From: Bacillota bacterium
GTDB lineage: Bacteria; Bacillota; Clostridia; Clostridiales; Clostridiaceae
Reading direction: 5' to 3'
NCBI GenBank assembly: GCA_023427705.1
Contig: JAEZAL010000016.1
Span: 1-14,855 of the forward strand
DNA length: 14,855 nt
Below the pieces are notes generated by a model. That model did no database searches. It worked only from the letters and a program-made list of their open reading frames with translations, and was not told where the DNA came from. A program made the position numbers and the translations under genes. This document shows positions 1-5,591 of this stretch, one piece after another; positions within the stretch are counted from its first letter, which is position 1, and every line of letters begins with the position of its first letter.

Positions 1-761
1 GAGCTTGTTTCAACTGTTCTATTCACAGCACTTACAATACCTGCAGTTACAGTTTGATTAAATTCTTTTGATAAAGGAGTACCAATTGCTATAACTTGTT
101 CTCCTGGTTTTAATGCATCTGAATCGCCAAGTTCAACTACCGCTGGTACTTTAATACTATCATCACTTATCTTTAACATAGCAACATCTTGATTTTGATC
201 ATAGTTAATAACTTTCGCTTTAACATCTCTACCATCGGATAGGGTTACAACTACTTCTTTAGCACCTTCAATTACATGGTAATTAGTTAATATATATCCT
301 TCTTCATTTATTATAAATCCAGATCCAATACCTTGTGTTTCTTGAGGTATTATACCACTATAATCAATTATTCCACTAACAGATACAATAACTACAGCTG
401 GAGCAACCTTTTCAAAAGCCTCACTAGCAGTTAATCCTTCTGAATTGTTACTAAATGTTTGGGGATTTGGAGTTACTATTCTATTACTTGAATCATTCAT
501 ATATCTCTTCATTATATAATAAGTACTTCCACCACCTATAGCTCCTCCTAATAATCCCATTATAAGAGCTAAAGATATTACTTTAAATGTTCCTTTTTTT
601 CTTTTTTTCTTTGGTTTATTTGAAATATCATTTATTGGATGAATATATGATTCTTTATCAAAACTGTGCTCTTCAGTATTATCTTCTTGTTTTTCTAGTG
701 ATTCATTATCACTATTTACATCTTCGTAATTATCTACATCATATATATTATCTTCATTCAT
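1..761 (-). CDS. HtrA/DegP-family trypsin-like serine protease, N-terminal 253 residues (3' end outside window)
   Basis: Membrane-anchored protease of the HtrA family, which degrades or processes misfolded proteins at the outer face of the membrane. The visible part has a very acidic N-terminus (residues 1-45), a basic stretch PKKKRKK (50-56), one membrane segment (about 58-83) with the protease domain predicted outside, and the start of the trypsin-like fold (from about 112). The catalytic His is H162 (TNYHVIEGA) and the Asp is D192 (QDVAMLKI). The reading frame runs off the window edge before the GNSGG motif, so the catalytic Ser and any PDZ domain cannot be checked. The start is ATG at 761 with AGGAGG seven bases upstream. 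The gene lies 101 bp downstream of an alpha/beta-hydrolase-like gene on the same strand with no clear terminator between them, so read-through from the tsaD unit is possible. No convincing promoter was seen in that gap. Confidence 0.93.
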   Translation of the reverse strand, partial: MNEDNIYDVDNYEDVNSDNESLEKQEDNTEEHSFDKESYIHPINDISNKPKKKRKKGTFKVISLALIMGLLGGAIGGGSTYYIMKRYMNDSSNRIVTPNPQTFSNNSEGLTASEAFEKVAPAVVIVSVSGIIDYSGIIPQETQGIGSGFIINEEGYILTNYHVIEGAKEVVVTLSDGRDVKAKVINYDQNQDVAMLKISDDSIKVPAVVELGDSDALKPGEQVIAIGTPLSKEFNQTVTAGIVSAVNRTVETS

Positions 762-862
762 TCGAAAGGCCTCCTAATCTATTTAATAATTAATCTTTAT
801 ACTATTAATATAACCCTTCTTTGTGACAATTATATGACATATATCTAACAAAATAAATTTAA

Positions 863-1882
863 TTAATTTTTTCTTGCTAATCTTTCTATTTCATTTGCTT
901 GCTTAATAACTTGTCTTATTCCACTTATTACTGTATCAGCCTCATACATAGAAACAATATTTTCTTCATAATCTACATTATAAACTTTTGTTAAATCTTC
1001 ATCACCTAGCTTAGCTAAAACTTCTTGCCCAGGTTTAGCTATTAAATAATAAGGTTTCCCAGAAAACACTCCTTCTTCTTGGCTAAAGTTATTTCCAGAT
1101 GTTATATTTTTATATTCATTATTTACAGCCTTAGTATAATTAGATTTAGTTCTGTGAGCTTTAAACTCTTCTAAAGCCCTTTCATCAAGTTTAGCTTCAA
1201 ATTCATCAGTATTACAATCTAAATTAAACTTGTCCAATAATGTTGTAAGTCCTACTCCGGAACCAATACTCTCAATATTTCTTCTAAACTTTTGAAATAT
1301 CATGCTTTTTTTATATTCTTCACTATTAATCTCATCTTCAACTAAAGGATTTACTAAAACTACCCCTGCTACTAAATCAGGATAAGCTTTAGCAAATTCT
1401 GTTAATACAAGGCTTCCATATTCTTCACCTACTAATATATACGGTGAAGGTATAGCAGCTTTTCTTAATAATAGTCTTAAATCTTCTGCCTGTTCCTTAG
1501 GTGTTCTTATTGATCCACTATCACTAAAGCCATATCCTCTTCTATTGTATGTAAATGTTGCTACATCTCCGTAATCTGATGTAAGTTTTTCTGAAATTTC
1601 ATTCCATTGATTTAGATTACTACCAATATTTCCATCAAAAACTACAGTATATTTACCTTCTCCATCAAGTAAATAATCTAACCTCTTATCATCTACTCTT
1701 ACATAATCTACTCTTTCTTTTAATGTTTCTTTTGTAATAAAATTATCTATTCTTTGATATACAAACCCAACTACTAATATTATTAATATTACAGTAATAA
1801 TATTTTTAGCTTTTTGCTTTGGATTTAGTTCTTTTTTCATGTTTACTTTATAAACACCATTAGAATGTGGTAAAAGTTTCAC
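863..1882 (-). CDS. Membrane-anchored alpha/beta-hydrolase-fold protein, probably catalytically inactive
   Basis: A 339-residue protein with one N-terminal membrane segment (about 28-43) followed by an alpha/beta-hydrolase fold that would face outward. Fold landmarks are the strand and loop VVFDG (80-84), the YNRRGYGFSDSG loop (112-123) and the nucleophile-elbow region ILVGEEYGSLV (149-159). The expected G-x-S-x-G is G152-E-E154-Y-G156, so Glu replaces the nucleophilic Ser. The usual HG of the oxyanion loop is DG (83-84). No His occurs after H242, so the C-terminal catalytic His is also missing. This suggests a binding or scaffold role rather than hydrolysis; no substrate can be named. The GTG start at 1882 has a GGGGGG ribosome site nine bases upstream; an internal ATG at residue 15 lacks one. 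The gene starts 21 nt after tsaD and is very probably cotranscribed with it. Confidence 0.85.
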   Translation of the reverse strand: MKLLPHSNGVYKVNMKKELNPKQKAKNIITVILIILVVGFVYQRIDNFITKETLKERVDYVRVDDKRLDYLLDGEGKYTVVFDGNIGSNLNQWNEISEKLTSDYGDVATFTYNRRGYGFSDSGSIRTPKEQAEDLRLLLRKAAIPSPYILVGEEYGSLVLTEFAKAYPDLVAGVVLVNPLVEDEINSEEYKKSMIFQKFRRNIESIGSGVGLTTLLDKFNLDCNTDEFEAKLDERALEEFKAHRTKSNYTKAVNNEYKNITSGNNFSQEEGVFSGKPYYLIAKPGQEVLAKLGDEDLTKVYNVDYEENIVSMYEADTVISGIRQVIKQANEIERLARKN

Positions 1883-1891
1883 TTCTCTCTT

Positions 1892-1898
1892 CCCCCCT
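1892..1898 (-). promoter_or_regulatory. Ribosome binding site supporting the GTG start of the hydrolase-like gene
   Basis: The minus strand reads AGGGGGG here, nine bases before the GTG at 1882. The alternative ATG at 1840 has no purine-rich ribosome site in front of it, so this site favours the longer protein. Confidence 0.6.
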
Positions 1899-1903
1899 AT
1901 AGA

Positions 1904-2914
1904 TTATAACTTTAGGTTAGGCTTTGCATTAATATTTAGTGGAGCTTCTAATCCCTTAATAAAATTAAAGTAAGCAGCACTTCCTATCATAGCTGCATTA
2001 TCTGTACATAAGATTTGTGATGGGAATAATACTTCTATCCCTTCTTTAGAAGCTGCTTTTATTAATGCTTCTCTTAATGCAGAGTTAGATGCAACTCCAC
2101 CTGCTATAGCTATTTTATCTACCTTCTTTTGTCTACATGTCTTTAAAACATTTTGCTTAAGCACATCTATAACTGCTTTTTGAAAAGATGCTGCAACATC
2201 TGCTTTATTTATTTCAATATTTTGCATCTTACACTTATTTAAATAATTTAATACAGCTGACTTAACACCACTAAATGAAAAATCTAAAGTTTCATCATGA
2301 AAATTCGCCTTTGGAAATTCAATAGCATTTTCATTACCTTCCTTAGCAAGCTTATCTATTTTAGGACCACCTGGATACCCAAGTCCTAAGGCTCTTGCAA
2401 CCTTATCATAAGCTTCTCCTGCTGCATCATCTCTTGTTTGGCCTATTACTTCATATTCACCATACTCTTTAACATGAACTATAAATGTATGCCCTCCAGA
2501 TACTACTAATGATACAAAAGGAGGTTTCAAATCTTTATGCTCTATATAATTAGCGCAAATATGTCCTTCAATATGATTTACTCCTACTAATGGTTTCTTT
2601 AATGAATATGACAATCCCTTTGCATATTGTAATCCTACTAATAATGCTCCTACTAATCCTGGTCCATATGTAACTCCAATAGCATCTATATCTTCTAATT
2701 TAACATTAGCTTCTTCTAATGCTTCAGTAACTACTCCACTAATAACTTCAATATGCATTCTTGAAGCAACTTCTGGAACTACACCACCATATTTTTTATG
2801 AGTTTCTATTTGAGAAGCAATTATATTTGATAATACTTCTCTACCATCTTTAACAACTGCTGCTGATGTTTCATCACAACTTGATTCTATTGATAAAATT
2901 AATTTACTTTCCAT
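1904..2914 (-). CDS. tsaD: tRNA N6-adenosine threonylcarbamoyltransferase TsaD
   Basis: TsaD (older names Gcp, YgjD) transfers the threonylcarbamoyl group from threonylcarbamoyl-AMP to A37 of ANN-decoding tRNAs. In bacteria it works in the cytoplasm with TsaB and TsaE. The 336-residue length is normal for the family. Seen in the sequence: the N-terminal ASKHA signature SIESSCDETSAAV (8-20), metal-binding H114 and H118 in NHIEGH, VSGGHT (138-143), the GEAYDKVAR segment (166-174), the GGVASNS loop (272-278) and metal-ligand D305 in CTDNAAMIGSAA. The start ATG at 2914 has GAGGGA upstream. tsaB and tsaE are not next to it here. It is the first gene of a minus-strand unit continuing into the hydrolase-like gene, and it diverges from the rusA-like gene across a 208-bp intergenic region with candidate promoters for both. 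Confidence 0.97.
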   Translation of the reverse strand: MESKLILSIESSCDETSAAVVKDGREVLSNIIASQIETHKKYGGVVPEVASRMHIEVISGVVTEALEEANVKLEDIDAIGVTYGPGLVGALLVGLQYAKGLSYSLKKPLVGVNHIEGHICANYIEHKDLKPPFVSLVVSGGHTFIVHVKEYGEYEVIGQTRDDAAGEAYDKVARALGLGYPGGPKIDKLAKEGNENAIEFPKANFHDETLDFSFSGVKSAVLNYLNKCKMQNIEINKADVAASFQKAVIDVLKQNVLKTCRQKKVDKIAIAGGVASNSALREALIKAASKEGIEVLFPSQILCTDNAAMIGSAAYFNFIKGLEAPLNINAKPNLKL

Positions 2915-2961
2915 AACTTTCCCTCTTGATTTCTTCTTTCTATTTACTTACTAATATTGTG

Positions 2962-3005
2962 TAAGCTATTTAATTACTGTATATTTAAATTAAGCCTATA
3001 GCTTA
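2962..3005. repeat. Imperfect inverted repeat overlapping the tsaD transcription start region
   Basis: TAAGCTAT (2962-2969) is repeated inverted as ATAGCTTA (2998-3005). After a 4-nt bulge (2994-2997) six more pairs follow (2970-2975 with 2988-2993), leaving a 12-nt loop. It touches the candidate tsaD -10 hexamer, so it could be an operator or a structure in the 5' leader. Its function is unknown. Confidence 0.45.
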
Positions 3006-3033
3006 TTATATATTTCTTTAGTTTCATTGACTA
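3005..3033 (-). promoter_or_regulatory. Candidate sigma-A promoter of tsaD
   Basis: On the minus strand TAGTCA (3033-3028, four of six matches to TTGACA) is followed after 17 nt by a perfect TATAAT (3010-3005). Transcription would start near 2998 and leave a leader of about 85 nt. In such A+T-rich DNA a TATAAT alone is weak evidence. Confidence 0.4.
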
Positions 3034-3042
3034 TTATATAAT
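3014..3042 (+). promoter_or_regulatory. Candidate promoter of the rusA-like/SGNH pair
   Basis: TTCTTT (3014-3019), a 17-nt spacer and TATAAT (3037-3042) on the plus strand. The -10 hexamer overlaps a 10-bp inverted repeat (3038-3064). The -35 match is poor. A second -10-like TATATT at 3095-3100 is also possible. Confidence 0.3.
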
Positions 3043-3069
3043 GAATAAAGGAAATATTCATTATTTTTT
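3038..3069 (+). repeat. Inverted repeat with trailing T-run upstream of the rusA-like gene
   Basis: ATAATGAATA (3038-3047) pairs perfectly with TATTCATTAT (3055-3064) around a 7-nt loop, and TTTTT follows to 3069. The shape is that of a terminator, but there is only one G-C pair. It overlaps the candidate -10 box, so an operator role is as likely as weak attenuation. Confidence 0.4.
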
Positions 3070-3122
3070 ATTAGAATTAATGGATTTTTAAGGATATATT
3101 CGATTTTAAAAGGAGTTTTTTA

Positions 3123-3749
3123 ATGAATACATATGCTAAGATAGTTGTACCAGGGTCCCCTATAACAAAATCTAATTTTAAACTACATAATAAAGATGGT
3201 AGGGCTATCCTTCCTAGTAACACTGGAAAATCTCATGATAGATATGCTATATATGAAGAAAAAATAGCCTATTATGCAAGATTACAAAATCCTGGTGTTA
3301 TTCTAGAAGAGTCCCTTATAGCTATATTAAAAGTTTATTATAAAAGTGAAAAAAGACATCCAGATACTGCAAATATAACTAAAAGTATTTTTGATGGAAT
3401 TGAGAAAAGTGGACTTATTGTTAATGATGCCCAAATAACAAGAATAATTACAGAAGAATTTTATGATAAAGAAAATCCTAGATTTGAACTTGAATTCTTT
3501 GGCGAAAGTAAATATAAAATTTCATATTCAATTCAAGAAAAACCTGAACCTAGTGATAAAAAAGTATATTCTAGTATAAGAAAAAATTCAGTTGCTAAAT
3601 TATTAAAGAATAATACTGCTAAAAATACTGATAACACTAGTACCTTACTATGTGAATTTTGTAATAAAAAAATCAAAGAAGAAAACTTAATTAAAGGAAA
3701 TGGTGGTAAAACTTTAATTTGTAGAAATTGCTTTACTAAATTATTTTAA
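3123..3749 (+). CDS. RusA-family Holliday junction resolvase-like protein with C-terminal zinc ribbon
   Basis: Residues 1-128 match the RusA endonuclease family, whose members cut Holliday junctions as dimers using clustered Asp residues. Seen here: the N-terminal strand VVPGSPITKSN (8-18), then KRHPDTANITKSIFDGI (77-93) and GLIVNDAQI (97-105), giving D81, D91 and D102 as candidate metal ligands. In E. coli RusA the first ligands form a D-x-D pair; only one Asp is present at that spot here. After a charged linker (about 130-170) the C-terminus has C177-x2-C180 and C200-x2-C203, a zinc ribbon that ordinary RusA lacks. The start ATG is preceded by AGGAG seven bases upstream. The gene lies in an ordinary chromosomal setting with no phage neighbours and is coupled to the SGNH gene 14 nt downstream. 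The family is fairly certain; nuclease activity is not shown. Confidence 0.85.
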   Translation: MNTYAKIVVPGSPITKSNFKLHNKDGRAILPSNTGKSHDRYAIYEEKIAYYARLQNPGVILEESLIAILKVYYKSEKRHPDTANITKSIFDGIEKSGLIVNDAQITRIITEEFYDKENPRFELEFFGESKYKISYSIQEKPEPSDKKVYSSIRKNSVAKLLKNNTAKNTDNTSTLLCEFCNKKIKEENLIKGNGGKTLICRNCFTKLF

Positions 3750-3751
3750 TT

Positions 3752-3757
3752 GAGGTG
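3752..3757 (+). promoter_or_regulatory. Ribosome binding site that sets the SGNH gene start at TTG 3764
   Basis: GAGGTG at 3752-3757 lies six bases before TTG at 3764. The in-frame GTG at 3755 is part of this ribosome site, so it is unlikely to be the start. Confidence 0.7.
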
Positions 3758-3763
3758 ATTATA

Positions 3764-4348
3764 TTGAATTCTAATCCCTTTATATTTATAGGTGATAGTT
3801 TAACATTCGGTTATGGAGTTCCTAAGAGTAAATGTTGGGTGGAAATCTTCAAAAATTATAGTTCATCTTTTAATATGGACTTTTCTATTATTAATAAGGG
3901 AATCAACGGAAATACTACTACAGATATGTTAAACAGATTTACAGAGGATGTAACTCTATTTAACCCTAAAGTAATATTTATTATGGGTGGAACTAATGAT
4001 CTACTATCTAACAGACCATTAAATTTAATCCTTGATAATATTGAATTGATGTTAAAAGAAGCCTTAACTAAAACTAATAATATATTTATAGGAATTCCTC
4101 CAATAATTATAAAAGAAGATGCTTATAGATTATTTATGCCCTCTTCAACTTATGATTATTGTGAAAATACCCTTCCTAAATTAAGAGAGAATTTAATAAA
4201 AATTTGTGATAATTATAGAGTTAAATATATTGATTTTTATAATTTAACTTTAAACTTAAGTTCTAAAGAAATCTTTATAGATGGCATTCATTTTAATGAA
4301 AATGGAAATAGATTTTTCTTTGAAGAATTTATAAGTAAACTAGATTAA
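3764..4348 (+). CDS. SGNH/GDSL-family hydrolase (esterase or lipase-like)
   Basis: Small serine esterase of the SGNH superfamily; the substrate is unknown (lipid, acetylated carbohydrate or thioester are all possible). All four SGNH blocks are present in the 194-residue protein. Block I is FIGDSLTFGYG with nucleophile S12, block II is NKGINGNT with oxyanion G49, block III is GGTNDL with N78, and block V is DGIHFNENG with D173 and H176. There is no signal peptide, so it is probably cytoplasmic. The start is taken as TTG at 3764 because a GAGGTG site precedes it; an upstream GTG at 3755 would add three residues. It follows the rusA-like gene by 14 nt and is probably cotranscribed. A strong hairpin follows its stop codon directly. 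Confidence 0.92.
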   Translation: MNSNPFIFIGDSLTFGYGVPKSKCWVEIFKNYSSSFNMDFSIINKGINGNTTTDMLNRFTEDVTLFNPKVIFIMGGTNDLLSNRPLNLILDNIELMLKEALTKTNNIFIGIPPIIIKEDAYRLFMPSSTYDYCENTLPKLRENLIKICDNYRVKYIDFYNLTLNLSSKEIFIDGIHFNENGNRFFFEEFISKLD

Positions 4349-4351
4349 AAA

Positions 4352-4383
4352 TAATACAGGAGCTGACAAACAGCTCCTGTATT
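4352..4383. terminator. Bidirectional intrinsic terminator between convergent genes
   Basis: A perfect 13-bp stem (4353-4365 with 4371-4383, core ACAGGAGCTG) surrounds the loop ACAAA. On the minus strand the stem is followed by ATTTTTAA, a usable T-tract for the flavoprotein gene. On the plus strand the tail is only moderately T-rich. It sits 3 nt after the SGNH stop codon and about 20 nt after the flavoprotein stop. Confidence 0.9.
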
Positions 4384-4403
4384 GTATTGTGCAACAGCAC
4401 CTT

Positions 4404-5357
4404 TTAATATACATATTTCTTTAAATATTTAGCTACTAATCCTCCCACTTTATAACCATCTTCTCCACTATTAAAGTATTCTCTATCTCTTGTTAAAACT
4501 GTTCCACAAGCAAATATTCCTTTTGCAGAAGTTTCATTATTATTTACAATGAGATTTCTTTTCTCGTCTATTTGAATATTTGCCTTTTTAACAAAAGCTA
4601 TTTCCGGGAAATATCCAACTGTTAATATTAAAGAGTCACAATTAATAGTCCTAACACTTTTATCCTGATTATTTTCTATATCAATACCTTCTATTCTATC
4701 ATTTCCATGTAATTCAATTACTCTGTTATTTTCTATAATATTAATATTCATATCATTAATACTTTTCTTCAGTTTATCGTTTAAAGTCTTATTACTTGAT
4801 TTATCAATTATTGCCTTAACCTTAGCACCTTCTATTATTAATCTCTTAGCTAAAATTAAAGACCAATTATTAAGTCCTAATATAACTACTTCTTTTCCTG
4901 GTAAATATCCTTGTAAATTAATAAGTCTATGTGCTGAAACTATAGTATATATTCCTGTATACTTATGAATTGGTATATTAATATTACCTGTGAATCTTTC
5001 CCTACTTCCTGATGCTATTATAATAGCCTTTGCTTTTATCTCCTGGACACCTTCGTTGGGATTTACATAAGTAACTAATTTATTAGTGGTAATCTCTAAA
5101 ACTTCAGTATCAAGTTTATATTCTCCGCCATGAGCTTTAAATTCTCTTATAAGTTCACTACTTAGTTCTGGGCCTGTAACATCTTTTCCTAAAAAATACT
5201 TTCCAAAACCATGATGTATAAATAAATTTAATTTTCCACCTAAATCACTATTTCTTTCTAGTAGTAATACCTTTTTAATTCCATGTTGAAGAGCAGAAAC
5301 TCCTGCTGAAAGTCCAGATGCTCCCCCGCCAATTATTATTAAATCATATTGAAGCAT
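4404..5357 (-). CDS. FAD-dependent oxidoreductase, glpA-associated flavoprotein-like, with degenerate second nucleotide site
   Basis: A 317-residue two-dinucleotide-domain flavoprotein. FAD motifs are intact: GGGASG (10-15), ER (34-35), LGG (39-41), IIIASGSRER (112-121) and the C-terminal GIFACGTVL (280-288). Family signatures resemble the flavoproteins that accompany anaerobic glycerol-3-phosphate dehydrogenase in clostridia, notably IHHGFG (47-52), GIYTIVSAHRLIN (135-147) and GYLPGKEVVILG (150-161). It departs from that family in two places. The second Rossmann glycine motif reads G161-LNNW-S166 instead of GxGxxG, and the segment usually like LNQCIH reads LNLFIH (43-48), so the Cys is gone. 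NAD(P)H use is therefore doubtful. The usual companions (glpK, glpA, DUF1667) are absent. The start ATG at 5357 has GGAGG six bases upstream. It is transcribed divergently from the ltaS-like gene. The electron donor and substrate are unknown. Confidence 0.88.
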   Translation of the reverse strand: MLQYDLIIIGGGASGLSAGVSALQHGIKKVLLLERNSDLGGKLNLFIHHGFGKYFLGKDVTGPELSSELIREFKAHGGEYKLDTEVLEITTNKLVTYVNPNEGVQEIKAKAIIIASGSRERFTGNINIPIHKYTGIYTIVSAHRLINLQGYLPGKEVVILGLNNWSLILAKRLIIEGAKVKAIIDKSSNKTLNDKLKKSINDMNINIIENNRVIELHGNDRIEGIDIENNQDKSVRTINCDSLILTVGYFPEIAFVKKANIQIDEKRNLIVNNNETSAKGIFACGTVLTRDREYFNSGEDGYKVGGLVAKYLKKYVY

Positions 5358-5396
5358 ATGTAACCTCCATGAATTTTAACTAAAATTACATATAAT

Positions 5397-5425
5397 ATTA
5401 TATCATAAATAATAACAGAATATAA
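5397..5425 (-). promoter_or_regulatory. Candidate promoter of the flavoprotein gene
   Basis: On the minus strand TTATAT (5425-5420) lies 17 nt before a perfect TATAAT (5402-5397). The start would be near 5390, giving a leader of about 33 nt. The -35 match is weak. Confidence 0.3.
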
Positions 5426-5493
5426 CTTATCTAAACCCACTAGTAGTATGATAAAATTAATATTTTTATAATTAAACATTAAGAAAATCTTAT

Positions 5494-5522
5494 TTGATTT
5501 ATAAAATTCACTATACTATAAT
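5494..5522 (+). promoter_or_regulatory. Sigma-A promoter of the ltaS-like gene
   Basis: TTGATT (5494-5499), exactly 17 nt, then TATAAT (5517-5522). This is the best promoter match in the window. Transcription would start near 5529 and give a leader of about 60 nt containing a 7-codon mini-ORF and a hairpin. Confidence 0.65.
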
Positions 5523-5554
5523 TGAAGTATTGTTTACTAAGAGAAAGGACTATA

Positions 5555-5578
5555 ATGAGACTATTGTCAGCTCATTAA
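5555..5578 (+). CDS. Possible 7-codon leader peptide (MRLLSAH) upstream of the ltaS-like gene
   Basis: ATG at 5555 is followed by six sense codons and TAA at 5576-5578. AAAGGA (5544-5549) lies five bases before the ATG, at ideal spacing and as good as the ribosome site of the large gene itself. TAATGAG (5553-5559) and CTCATTA (5571-5577) form a 7-bp stem that holds both the start and stop codons of the mini-ORF. The stop lies 13 nt before the ltaS-like ATG. Translation of the mini-ORF could open the hairpin and couple to the main gene. It is too short for homology, and chance occurrence is possible. Confidence 0.35.
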   Translation: MRLLSAH

Positions 5579-5591
5579 TTAGGGTGAATAC

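Noticed and set aside
587..793. A 68-codon open frame on the plus strand
   Set aside because: It lies antisense to the htrA-like N-terminus, has a biased Leu/Tyr/Phe composition and has no ribosome site; it is a shadow frame.
838..862. Possible terminator between the hydrolase-like gene and htrA
   Set aside because: Only a short pure A/T palindrome is present, with no stable stem.
3755..3763. GTG at 3755 as start of the SGNH gene
   Set aside because: This GTG is itself part of the GAGGTG ribosome site; TTG at 3764 is correctly spaced from it.
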